DNA from: Candidatus Dechloromonas phosphorivorans
GTDB taxonomy: Bacteria; Pseudomonadota; Gammaproteobacteria; Burkholderiales; Rhodocyclaceae
Direction of reading: 5' to 3'
Length of the DNA stretch: 64,000 nucleotides
Assembly: GCA_016709495.1 (NCBI GenBank)
Contig: JADJMS010000024.1
Coordinates: 1 to 64,000, forward strand
Part shown: piece after piece, positions 9,470 through 18,168 of the stretch
How positions within the stretch are numbered: the first letter of the stretch is position 1
How the letters are laid out: every line of letters begins with the position of its first letter
Notes under the pieces: generated by a model
What the model saw: only the letters and a program-made list of their open reading frames with translations
Told to the model about the DNA's origin: nothing
Databases searched by the model: none
Position numbers and translations under genes: made by a program

Positions 9470-10966
9470 ATGCAAACCACCAACTCCCCCACCGGCCCTG
9501 TACTCTTCCGTTTCGACAACAGTTATGCCCGCGATCTCGATGGTTTCTACCGGCCAGGGCAGCCGGAAAATGCCTCAAAACCGCAGCTGATCCGCCTCAA
9601 TCACGCGCTGGCTGAGGAGTTGCTGGCTGATGTAGATCAACTGGCCGGTCCGGATGGCGTTTCGGTTCTGGCCGGTAATCTGCTGCCGGCCGGGGCCGAG
9701 CCTTTGGCGCAGGCTTATGCCGGCCATCAGTTCGGCAATTTTTCACCACGCCTGGGTGATGGGCGCGCACTCTTGCTGGGTGAGGTCATCGACCGCCACG
9801 GCAAGCGCCGCGATATTGCCTTCAAGGGTTCCGGGCGCACGCCATTTTCGCGCAGCGGTGATGGCAAATGCGCGCTTGGCCCGGCGCTGCGCGAATACCT
9901 GGTCGGCGAGGCGATGGCGGCGCTTGGCATTCCCACGACGCGGGCGCTGGCGGTGGTTGCCACCGGCGACATGGTGCGCCGCGAGCGGCCGCTACCTGGC
10001 GCGGTGCTGACCCGTGTCGCGGCCAGCCATTTGCGAGTTGGCACTTTCGAATTCTTCGCTGCGCATCACGGGCCGGAACGGGTCAAGCAACTGGCCGACT
10101 TCGCCATCAACCGCCACGATCCGCAACTCGCCGGGCATGACCAGCCCTATCTTGCACTGCTCGAAGCGGTGGCCGAACGCCAAGCCGAACTGATCGCCCG
10201 CTGGCTCGGTGTCGGCTTCATTCACGGTGTAATGAACACCGACAACATGACGATTTCCGGCGAGACCATCGACTACGGCCCCTGTGCCTTCATGGAAGCT
10301 TACAGCCCACGCACCGTATTCAGTTCGATCGACATCGCCGGGCGCTACGCTTACGGCCAGCAGGCCAACATCGCCCAGTGGAACCTCACCCGCCTGGCCG
10401 AAGCCCTGCTGCCGCTGATCGATGCCGACAGCGAGCGCGCCGTTGGACTAGCCACCGCCGTGCTCGAAGCCTTCCCCGAGCGCCACGCCCAGCATTGGCT
10501 GAAAGTGATGCGAGGCAAACTGGGGTTGGATCAAAACAAGGATGTTACGGTCGACAGAAAATTAGCCACCGATTTTCTTGAACTGTTGCACCAGCGGAAA
10601 ATTGACTTCACCAACAGTTTTCGCGCCCTGTACGATGCCGCCAACGGGCAGGCTGCACCGCTACACCAATTGTTTGGCGACGACGCCCAGTTTACTCACT
10701 GGCAAAATGCCTGGCAGGCACGCCAGCTGCAGCGCAGCGCGGGGCTTATTGAAACGATGAAGCACGCCAACCCATGCTATATCGCACGCAATCATCAGGT
10801 TGAAAATGCACTGGAAGCGGCTGTCGAGGATCAGGACCTGGCACCGTTCGAACGCCTGCTTAGCGTTCTGCAACAGCCTTTCGACGCCCGCCCCGAAGAC
10901 GCTGCCTATGCTGAACCGGCACCCCTGGCAGTAACGGCGAATTACCAGACTTTCTGCGGCACCTGA
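9470..10966 (+). CDS. selO: protein adenylyltransferase SelO (YdiU family)
   Basis: 498 residues, full length. A pseudokinase-fold enzyme that transfers AMP from ATP to Ser/Thr/Tyr of target proteins and is linked to redox homeostasis. Motifs seen: LAQAYAGHQFGNFSPRLGDG near residue 80, DIAFKGSGRTPFSRSGDGK (nucleotide-binding Lys region), GVGFIHGVMNTDNMTISG (metal-binding NTDN motif) and IDYGPCAFM (DYGP). The start ATG gives the conserved early FDNSYARDLDGFY. Bacterial homologues often end ...TFCGT; here the last residues are YQTFCGT. Carries one copy of the dispersed motif at 10544. Confidence 0.93.
   Translation: MQTTNSPTGPVLFRFDNSYARDLDGFYRPGQPENASKPQLIRLNHALAEELLADVDQLAGPDGVSVLAGNLLPAGAEPLAQAYAGHQFGNFSPRLGDGRALLLGEVIDRHGKRRDIAFKGSGRTPFSRSGDGKCALGPALREYLVGEAMAALGIPTTRALAVVATGDMVRRERPLPGAVLTRVAASHLRVGTFEFFAAHHGPERVKQLADFAINRHDPQLAGHDQPYLALLEAVAERQAELIARWLGVGFIHGVMNTDNMTISGETIDYGPCAFMEAYSPRTVFSSIDIAGRYAYGQQANIAQWNLTRLAEALLPLIDADSERAVGLATAVLEAFPERHAQHWLKVMRGKLGLDQNKDVTVDRKLATDFLELLHQRKIDFTNSFRALYDAANGQAAPLHQLFGDDAQFTHWQNAWQARQLQRSAGLIETMKHANPCYIARNHQVENALEAAVEDQDLAPFERLLSVLQQPFDARPEDAAYAEPAPLAVTANYQTFCGT
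10544..10555 (+). repeat. dispersed 12-base motif, copy 2
   Basis: GTTACGGTCGAC, inside selO, read there as DVTVDR. Preceded by T, as in most copies. Confidence 0.7.
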
Positions 10967-11033
10967 AAATTGCAGGCAGCTTGGCTTAAGCCGCTTATAG
11001 AATCTGCGGTCATTTCAACCCAAAGGCAAACTC

Positions 11034-11393
11034 ATGGTTCATTCGAAATCCTGCGAAGTCACGCTGGCTGTAAAAATCACTGAAGAGCTAGTAAAGGGAT
11101 TGGAGGCTTTGCGCCTATCCTGGAAGGGCGATCCAGCAACCGTCCCCAAAGGTTTATCCTGCTCCGAGAGCAAGGAAGGGCAGTTCATTCTGGTCGCAGC
11201 CGAAGCCGCATTTATCACCCTGCCGGGCGCTTGCGTCATCAAAGGCATCGGCGCCATAGAACTACTCGGCGATGCACCGGCATTTGTTGAGGGTGCCAAA
11301 TCAAAAACGCTGATCCTCAAGGCAACGCCGGAAGGCTGGCGTTTCTCGGTGAAATATGTGCCGCCTATCATTCGCGAGCGAAACATCAAATAA
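11034..11393 (+). CDS. hypothetical protein, 119 aa
   Basis: Small soluble protein with alternating beta-like segments (GQFILVAAEAAFITLPGAC, TLILKATPEGWRFSVKYVPP). No family recognised. It stands alone between selO and the histidine kinase, with 67 bases upstream. No signal peptide or membrane helix. The sequence looks protein-like and complete, but its role is unknown. Confidence 0.6.
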   Translation: MVHSKSCEVTLAVKITEELVKGLEALRLSWKGDPATVPKGLSCSESKEGQFILVAAEAAFITLPGACVIKGIGAIELLGDAPAFVEGAKSKTLILKATPEGWRFSVKYVPPIIRERNIK

Positions 11394-11494
11394 ATCGAAT
11401 GCGCAAAGCGATTGCGGTCAATAGAAATCTGGCTGCCCGAAACCAGTAACTATGCAGAAAGGTATACTCGGCGGATGAAAAATCCGCGCCTGGT

Positions 11495-13365
11495 ATGTTC
11501 TCCCAGGCCAAATCGGTCGCTTTCAAAATCCCGAGTACATCCTTCACAATGGCAGATGAAATCTCAGCGCAGCCTATCAGCTTAGGTAAAACCATCGGGC
11601 AGGAGGTCGATGCCGAGCGGCTGGCACTGCTTTATCGTTTAACCCCAATGACGTTGGCGACCGCAGTCGCTTTTTCGTTGATAGTCTTTGCCTTTCTGCA
11701 ACCGGTTGTAGATAGTCAGCGCCTTGTTGGGTGGTTGATTGCCAACAATTCAATTTCTGTCATTCGCTATCTGGATATTCAGGCTTACCGTCGTGCCGCG
11801 CCGGTTGCTGATATCAAACACTGGCACCGGCGATTCATACTTCTGACATTTTGTGCCGGTAGCGTCTGGGGCTTGATGGGCACCCTGCTCTTCCCCATCG
11901 GGGAATATGGTTACCAAGCCATCCTGATAGTTTTTATGGTCGGCACGTCTGCAGTGGGGCTATTTACACTAACCAGTTCGCTGGCTGCCTATTGCGCGCT
12001 CGCTTTGCCAATTCTGATACCACCAGCGATTTTCATCTACCTCCAGGGCGATACAGGTCATCTTCATTTTTCAAGCGCATTGCTGTTTTTTGCATTTTTG
12101 GTCGTCATCAACTCCCGGCGCAGCATTAACAACACCACCGAAATGCTGACCTTTCGTTTTGAGAACGCCCGCATTGCCAAGGAGCGCGAACAGGCGCTGT
12201 TAGCAGCAGAAGAAGCGGGACGAGCGCGATTGCAGTTTCTGGCCAATATGAGCCACGAGATCAGGACACCGCTCAACGGCATTCTTGGCATGGGACAACT
12301 GTTACAAAACAGCCCGCTCGATTCAGTTCAAAAGCATCGCCTTGAGACCATCAACACTTCCGGACAGCACCTGCTGGTCTTGATCAACGACATCCTCGAC
12401 TTCTCCAAAATGGAAGCGGGCAAACTGGAAGTCGCCCCCCAGGTTTTTGAATTTCGTCGCTTGCCAAAGGAAGTGCTGGATTTGCTGGTCGAGCGAGCCG
12501 TCGAAAAGGACATCGTGCTGAAGTGTCAAGTTTCGCCCGACATACCGAGATGGTTGCTTGGCGATGCCGGCAGAGTAAAACAGGTGCTTCATAACCTGGT
12601 GGGCAATGCCATCAAGTTCACCGATCATGGAGAGGTTAGTCTGCAGATAACCCAGGTATCGCAAGATGCCCACCAAAACCAGGCACGTATCCGATTTGTT
12701 GTTCGTGATTCCGGTGTCGGGATTAGCGATAACGATCAAAAAATCTCTTTCAACTCTTTAGCCAGGTTGATGCTTCGGCGACACGCAAGCATGGTGGCAC
12801 CGGGTTGGGTTTGGCAATTTCCAAACAACTGGTTGAACTGATGGGCGGCAACATTGGTTGTGAAAGCCAGCCAGGAAGCGGCTCCACTTTCTGGTTTGAG
12901 TTACCTTTCGCTCTTGCCGAAGCACCGGTTGAAAACGAACAAGGCTTGGCAACCGGAACCAGACAGCTCTTTAGCGCACGCATATTGCTGGTTGAGGACA
13001 ATCCAACCAACAGTGAAGTTGCCCGCATCATGCTCGAAGACATGGGGGTGATTACCGTCATTCATGCCGCCAATGGGCGAGCCGGACTCAATGCTGCAAA
13101 AATCGGCGGATTCGACCTGATTCTGATGGATTGCCAGATGCCCGAAATGGACGGCTTTGAAGCAACCCGGCAAATTATTGCTCACGAACGTTCAAATGGT
13201 TTGCCGCACACACCGATCATCGCCTTGACTGCCAATGCCATTCGCGGTGATCGGGAAACCTGCATAGAGGCCGGCATGGACGATTATCTGGCCAAGCCTT
13301 TCAGGTTTGAGGCGCTTATGGCAAAACTTGATCGCTGGTTACCGAAAGACAAATCAGATGCCTGA
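11495..13365 (+). CDS. hybrid sensor histidine kinase with receiver domain, frameshifted
   Basis: N-terminal sensor of about six membrane helices (residues ~45-220), with no extracellular domain visible. Then HisKA with the phospho-acceptor His (FLANMSHEIRTPLNGILGM), HATPase_c (N-box VGNAIKFTDHGEVSLQ, G1 DSGVGISD, G2 GGTGLGLAIS) and a C-terminal receiver domain (ILLVEDNPTNSEVA, phospho-acceptor Asp in LILMDCQMPEMDG, Lys in LAKPF). The frame breaks inside the ATPase domain. One A missing from the A6 run at 12738-12743 would restore DQKNLFQLFSQVDAS and a single protein of about 620 residues. Likely an indel. ATG 11549 is an alternative start. Output and ligand unknown; no separate response regulator nearby. 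Confidence 0.85.
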
Positions 13366-13953
13366 AACGGCTTTCAAAATTAACGGCGTCAGTATTTCCG
13401 GAAGCTTGATACCACCAGTCGTGGCAAAGCCGTGGGCGTCGGCAGACATTTTCTTCCAGGTCTTGCGGATGATGTCGATCCACTTTTCATCACTGTATTC
13501 GGCATGCTGTCCGGCGAAACCAAGTACGTAATGCTCAAGAAAGACAAGACTGGTCACATCTTCCAGCATCTGCGTATCGGGATTGGTTTTGATCCCCTGC
13601 TTGCTGATCGCAACCTTTACCTGTTCGATCATTTGATCGTCGTAGCCCGCCTGCTGCATTAATTCACCCGCCGTATTGGCGTGAAACTGATAAAGACCGG
13701 TGCGCCAGGCAAAGTAACCGGGCTTGCCGAGCGGATAGTTGCTGCGCGGCACCAACCAGCGCTGGATATGCTGGGCACGCACGGCGAGTTGGGCGACTTC
13801 ACTGGACTCCGGAGCAAAGCGACCAATCATTTCCGTCATGCGCTGGGCGTAAAGCAACTCCTTTGGCTGGCCTTCGTCGAGATTGGGGTCTTGCGCGTTG
13901 GCGGCGTCAAACAGGGCAATGGCTTGGTTAAAACGTTGCAAATTGGCAATCAT
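13354..13953 (-). CDS. DUF4202 family protein
   Basis: 199 residues from ATG 13953, chosen because AAGAGAG lies just upstream and the family begins near RFNQAIALFDAANAQDPN. HD-like conserved motifs ELLYAQRM, RAQHIQRWLVPRSNYPLGK, FHANTAGELMQQAGY and LEDVTSLVFLEHYV fit DUF4202, whose biochemical role is unsettled. The 3' end overlaps the histidine kinase gene end by 12 bases (convergent). Soluble. Confidence 0.85.
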   Translation of the reverse strand: MIANLQRFNQAIALFDAANAQDPNLDEGQPKELLYAQRMTEMIGRFAPESSEVAQLAVRAQHIQRWLVPRSNYPLGKPGYFAWRTGLYQFHANTAGELMQQAGYDDQMIEQVKVAISKQGIKTNPDTQMLEDVTSLVFLEHYVLGFAGQHAEYSDEKWIDIIRKTWKKMSADAHGFATTGGIKLPEILTPLILKAVSGI

Positions 13954-13986
13954 TGAATCTCTCTTGGCGGCGTTTTGGGTCTGGTC

Positions 13987-14018
13987 AAAAAAAAGCCCCG
14001 CCAATGTAGCAGGGCTTT
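13987..14018 (-). terminator. Rho-independent terminator after phaB
   Basis: On the minus strand AAGCCCTGC pairs with GCGGGGCTT around a short loop and is followed by eight T. It sits just past the acetoacetyl-CoA reductase stop and before the DUF4202 gene, so the two are probably separate transcripts. Confidence 0.85.
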
Positions 14019-14045
14019 CTGGTTCCAGCACCTCCCAAATGAGCC

Positions 14046-14786
14046 TTAGCCCATGTGGTTACCGCCGTTACAGGCAAAGTTGGCGCCTGTGGTAAAGCCG
14101 GACTGGTCTGAAGCCAGCCAGGAAACCATGGACGCAATTTCCTCTGGTTCGCCCAGACGCTTGACCGGAATGGTAGCGACAATCTTTTCCAGCACATCTT
14201 CACGGATCGCCCGAACCATGTCGGTGCCGATATAACCCGGTGAAACGGTATTTACTGTCACGCCCTTGCTCGCCACTTCCTGCGCCAGCGCCATGCTGAA
14301 GCCGTGCATGCCGGCCTTGGCGGTGGAATAGTTGGTCTGGCCAAACTGACCGCGCTGACCGTTCATCGATGAAATATTGATGATGCGACCCCAGCCGCGA
14401 TCCAGCATGCCATCAACGACCTGCTTGGTGACGAAGAACAATGAATTGAGATTGGTGTCGATTACGGCTTTCCAGTCATCGATACTCATTCTTCGGAACT
14501 GACCATCCTTGGTAATGCCGGCGTTATTGACCAGCACGGAAATTTCGCCAACTTCAGCCTTGACCTTGTCGAAGGCGGCCTTGGTGCTCTCCCAATCCGA
14601 GACATTGCCCTCAGAAGCGATAAAGTCAAAACCCAGTTCCTTCTGCTCGGCCAGCCAGCGATCCTTGCGCGGTGAATTCGGGCCACAGCCAGCCACCACG
14701 GTAAAGCCATCCTTGGCCAGACGCTGACAGATCGAGGTGCCAATGCCACCCATGCCACCGGTTACGTAAGCTACTTTTTTGCTCAT
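14046..14786 (-). CDS. phaB: acetoacetyl-CoA reductase
   Basis: NADPH-dependent reduction of acetoacetyl-CoA to (R)-3-hydroxybutyryl-CoA, the second step of polyhydroxybutyrate synthesis; cytoplasmic. 246 residues. Short-chain dehydrogenase motifs: cofactor site AYVTGGMGGIGTSIC, NNAGI, catalytic Ser in IINISSMNGQRGQFGQ, and the YSTAK Tyr/Lys pair. The loop GQRGQFGQTNYSTAKAG is typical of PhaB rather than FabG. Start MSKKVAYVTGG at 14786. Monocistronic with a terminator. phaC and phaA are not in the window, but a phasin gene lies at 57.7 kb. Confidence 0.94.
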   Translation of the reverse strand: MSKKVAYVTGGMGGIGTSICQRLAKDGFTVVAGCGPNSPRKDRWLAEQKELGFDFIASEGNVSDWESTKAAFDKVKAEVGEISVLVNNAGITKDGQFRRMSIDDWKAVIDTNLNSLFFVTKQVVDGMLDRGWGRIINISSMNGQRGQFGQTNYSTAKAGMHGFSMALAQEVASKGVTVNTVSPGYIGTDMVRAIREDVLEKIVATIPVKRLGEPEEIASMVSWLASDQSGFTTGANFACNGGNHMG

Positions 14787-14905
14787 TTGCACGAACCCTT
14801 TCTGTAATTATGGATTATGAGTTCATTACTATAACCAAAATTATGTATAACGCAACTGTTTCACTTATTTGCAATCTTTCTGGTTAAGGCATTGTTCAAT
14901 TGATA

Positions 14906-15421
14906 ATGGCGAGATACCCAATTTCGCAGAAACTCATGGAAACCATCACCAAAAATCAGGCCATCAAAAGTCACACCGGTTACTCGTGTATCGGGCTCTA
15001 CAACCCGAAAGGCCCGGAGAATGTCGGCGCCATCATGCGTGCCGCCGGTTGCTACGGCGTCAATACGGTTTTCTACACCGGTAAACGCTATGAACGCGCC
15101 ATGGAATTTCGTACCGACACCAAGAAAATTCATCTCCAGCTGCCGCTGATTGGCGTCGATGATCTGCAACAGGTGATTCCCTTCGGTTGCACGCCGGTCG
15201 CCATTGAGGTGCATCCTGATGCAAAACCCCTGACCGAATACCAGCACACGGAGCGGGCGTTTTACATCTTTGGCCCGGAGGACGGCAGCCTGAAAGCCAG
15301 TGTCACTTCATGGTGCAAGGACATCATCTATATTCCGACACACGGCTGCATGAATCTGGCCGCGACGGTGAATGTCGTGCTTTATGACCGGCTGCTCAAA
15401 TCCAGCCGCAACACCAGCTAG
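14906..15421 (+). CDS. TrmH/SpoU-type RNA 2'-O-methyltransferase
   Basis: 171 residues from ATG 14906 (ATG 14936 is an alternative). SPOUT-fold, SAM-dependent ribose methyltransferase. Motif 1 NPKGPENVGAIMRAAGCYGV, motif 2 YIFGPEDGSL, and motif 3 IPTHGCMNLAATVNVVLYD, including the knot residues. No extra N-terminal RNA-binding domain, so it is a short TrmL-like form. The exact target (tRNA or rRNA) cannot be read from the sequence. Divergent from phaB across an AT-rich gap of about 110 bases. Confidence 0.85.
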   Translation: MARYPISQKLMETITKNQAIKSHTGYSCIGLYNPKGPENVGAIMRAAGCYGVNTVFYTGKRYERAMEFRTDTKKIHLQLPLIGVDDLQQVIPFGCTPVAIEVHPDAKPLTEYQHTERAFYIFGPEDGSLKASVTSWCKDIIYIPTHGCMNLAATVNVVLYDRLLKSSRNTS

Positions 15422-15473
15422 GCGTCTGTCGGTAAGGCCCTCAAATCGCAGGACATCGCTTTGGCAAATGCTG

Positions 15474-15659
15474 TCAGCGCCAGAATGCCAGGCTCTGCAA
15501 CACGCTTGAAACGCCGGCAAAACACCGCTCTCGCCATTCAGCAATCGCCTCACGGCGCAACTGTTCGGCATGAAGGCGTGCGAGATCGTGCAGGCGTGCC
15601 AGTCGATGCAATGCCGAGTCATCGGAAGAATTGCGTTGCAGATTCGGATTTTGTGACAT
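15474..15659 (-). CDS. small Arg-rich protein, 61 aa
   Basis: Starts at ATG 15659 with a strong AAGGAG ribosome-binding site six bases upstream, which makes this small gene credible. The product is basic and helical (LHRLARLHDLARLHAEQLRREA), ending LAFWR, with no signal peptide. Pattern and size resemble DUF1127-like or other small unannotated basic proteins, but I cannot assign a family. Divergent from the LysR gene at 15780, so it could be its target. Confidence 0.6.
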   Translation of the reverse strand: MSQNPNLQRNSSDDSALHRLARLHDLARLHAEQLRREAIAEWRERCFAGVSSVLQSLAFWR

Positions 15660-15779
15660 AAACAACTCCTTGAATGAGGTTTGTCACAACTTTATTGATT
15701 TGATAAACCAGACGAAACAGACCAAAATGCGAATCTGTTTTGCAATTACTGCAAACAAGAACCAACCCAAAAACCTGCC

Positions 15780-16772
15780 ATGCAACTGAATCTTGCCGAT
15801 GCCGCCCTGTTTATCCGGGTCGCTGAATTAAGCACGCTATCCGCTGCAGCCCGCGAGCGGAATGAACCGGTCAGCCAGGTATCGCGCGCCATTTCCCGTA
15901 TCGAGACAGCGCTGGGCGTACGCCTGCTCCATCGCAGCACGCACGGTTTATCGCTCACCGATGAGGGCGACGCTTTTCTCGCGCACGCCCGGAGCATGCT
16001 CGACATTGCCGCAGAACTGGAGAGTGACCTCGGTGGCAAATGTGCCGCACCACGCGGCCGGGTACGCCTCTCGGTCAGTCACATTCTGGCGCAGACACTT
16101 GTCGTACCGACGCTCACGGGTCTTTACGCGCGCTACCCGGAACTCAAGCTTGACATCGTGGCCGATGATCGCACTACCGACCTGGTACGTGACAGCATCG
16201 ACATAGCTATCCGTGCCGGCGTCGACAGCCTGGAAAGCCTCGTCGTCAGGAAGATAGGCGAGCACGGCCGCAAGCTGTATGCAGCGCCAGCCTATCTTGA
16301 AAAATTTGGCACGCCACGGCAACCGGTCGACTTGCTCGAGCACCGCCTGATCGCCAATAGCGCCAGCCAGTCACTCAATCGCTGGCCGTTTCGCCAGGCA
16401 ACCCTCGCCAACAACATCAAGCAGAAGGAAGCCTGGCCGGAAAAGAACACCAGCCAGCGCACAACCAAGCATGGCAAGGCAGACTACCTGCTGGTCAAAG
16501 GCCATACCCGGGCAGACAGCACCGCCATGGTCCTTTCCCTGACCCTGGCCGGCGTCGGCATTGCCCGCCTCAACGAACTGCTGGTTGCACCGCTGGTCAG
16601 TAGCGGGCAACTGCGCGAAGTGCTGGCCGACGACGTGGAAAACCAACCCCTGCCGATCTACGCAGCCATGCTCCAGGGCCGCCACCGCCTGCCGAAAGTG
16701 CGCGCCTGCCTTGAATACTGGCAGGAAGAGTTATCAAGGTTGCAAAACATGCAAGGCCAGGCAAGTGGTTGA
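15780..16772 (+). CDS. LysR-family transcriptional regulator
   Basis: 330 residues. Winged-helix domain at the N-terminus (LADAALFIRVAELSTLSAAA, SQVSRAISRIETALGVRLLH, STHGLSLTDEGDAFL), then the periplasmic-binding-fold effector domain (VRLSVSHILAQTLVVP, DIVADDRTTDLVRDSIDIAIRAG). The effector is unknown. The start ATG lies 121 bases from the divergent small gene at 15659; in LysR systems a divergent neighbour is often the regulated gene. Longer than usual by a small insertion near 210-235 (Lys/Thr-rich). Confidence 0.9.
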   Translation: MQLNLADAALFIRVAELSTLSAAARERNEPVSQVSRAISRIETALGVRLLHRSTHGLSLTDEGDAFLAHARSMLDIAAELESDLGGKCAAPRGRVRLSVSHILAQTLVVPTLTGLYARYPELKLDIVADDRTTDLVRDSIDIAIRAGVDSLESLVVRKIGEHGRKLYAAPAYLEKFGTPRQPVDLLEHRLIANSASQSLNRWPFRQATLANNIKQKEAWPEKNTSQRTTKHGKADYLLVKGHTRADSTAMVLSLTLAGVGIARLNELLVAPLVSSGQLREVLADDVENQPLPIYAAMLQGRHRLPKVRACLEYWQEELSRLQNMQGQASG

Positions 16773-16935
16773 GCCGGGTTTCCCGATGGCAGGAACGAGT
16801 GAGTATTTGATTCTCAACACATGGTTACAACGCGGCCTGCTGAAAACAAAACGCCGTCAGCAATAAACAGATACCGACTGCAACGGCCGGACGACATAAA
16901 ATTCGCCACCACCTTTCGTTCATTGTCATTGCCCC

Positions 16936-18168
16936 ATGCGTATTCTCCACACTTCCGACTGGCACCTTGGCCAACATTTCATGGGCAAGAGCCGGCAGGC
17001 GGAGCATCAGGCGCTGATTGTCTGGCTGCTGGCCCAGGTGGAAGAACAGTCCGTGGATGCCGTGCTGATTGCCGGCGATATTTTCGATAGCGGCACACCG
17101 CCCAGTTATGCCCGCGAGTTGTACAGCCAGTTGGTGGTTGGCCTGCATGAAGCCGGCGTGGCTTTGCTCTTGCTCGGCGGCAATCATGATTCGGTGGCGA
17201 CGCTGGGCGAGAGCCGCGATCTGCTGAGTCGTCTCGGCACAACGGTGGTAGCTGCGGCGAGTGATGATGCGGCAGCACAAGTTGTTGTATTGCCGCAGCG
17301 CAATGGCGAGCCAGGTTGCATCGTCTGCGCCATTCCCTTCATCCGCCCGCGTGATGTGTTGCAAAGTCAGGCCGGGCAAAGCGCTGAAGACAAACAATTG
17401 TCGCTGCAGACGGCAATTCAGGCGCATTACAGCGCCGTTTTCGCAGCGGCTATTGAACGCCAAAGTGCTTTGCAATCCGAACTTGGCCGCAAATTACCGC
17501 TGATCGCCACCGGCCACCTGACCACGGTTGGCGCCAGCACCAGCGAATCGGTGCGCGAAATCTACGTCGGCGCGCTCGAGGCCTTCCCGACGACGGCCTT
17601 TCCACCCGCGGATTACATCGCGCTCGGGCACATTCATCGGCCACAAAAAGTTGGCGGGCAGGAGCATATCCGCTACTGCGGCTCACCGCTGACGCTAAGT
17701 TTCGACGAGGCCAAGCAGCAGAAGGAAGTTCTGCTTGTCGATCTCAATGCCGATGGCTTGCAGGCCGTCACCGCCCTGCCCGTGCCGCGCTTTCAGGGAC
17801 TGGCCTCGATCAGCGGCAATCTCGCCACACTGGCCGGGCCGATTGGTGCCGCCGCCGCTGAAGGCACGTTCGAGCGCCCGACCTGGCTGGAGGTCACCGT
17901 CGTTGAAGACGACTATCTGGCCGATCTGCCAGCCAGAATTGAAGCGCTGACTGCCGGCTGGCCGGTTGAGGTGCTGCGCATCCGTCGCCAGCGCGGCAAT
18001 GCCACCACACAACTAGCCGCCGAAGCGCTGGAAACCCTGGACGAACTCAGCCCGCACGACGTTTTTGCCCGCCGCCTGCAACAGGAAGAACTGGCCGAAG
18101 ACCTGCAACTGGCGCTCAGCGAGCGTTACCGCCGCATCGTCACGGCTTTGCAGGAAGAAGCGCCATGA
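16936..18168 (+). CDS. sbcD: SbcD nuclease subunit of the SbcCD complex
   Basis: 410 residues, Mn-dependent exo/endonuclease (Mre11 homologue). Metallophosphatase motifs: HTSDWHLGQHFMG, AGDIFDSG, LGGNHDS, and ATGHLTTVGA; later ALGHIHRPQ. Works with SbcC to cut hairpins and protein-blocked ends. The ATG gives the canonical MRILHTSDWHLG. Its stop overlaps the sbcC ATG (ATGA), so the two are translationally coupled. Cytoplasmic, full length. Confidence 0.95.
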   Translation: MRILHTSDWHLGQHFMGKSRQAEHQALIVWLLAQVEEQSVDAVLIAGDIFDSGTPPSYARELYSQLVVGLHEAGVALLLLGGNHDSVATLGESRDLLSRLGTTVVAAASDDAAAQVVVLPQRNGEPGCIVCAIPFIRPRDVLQSQAGQSAEDKQLSLQTAIQAHYSAVFAAAIERQSALQSELGRKLPLIATGHLTTVGASTSESVREIYVGALEAFPTTAFPPADYIALGHIHRPQKVGGQEHIRYCGSPLTLSFDEAKQQKEVLLVDLNADGLQAVTALPVPRFQGLASISGNLATLAGPIGAAAAEGTFERPTWLEVTVVEDDYLADLPARIEALTAGWPVEVLRIRRQRGNATTQLAAEALETLDELSPHDVFARRLQQEELAEDLQLALSERYRRIVTALQEEAP

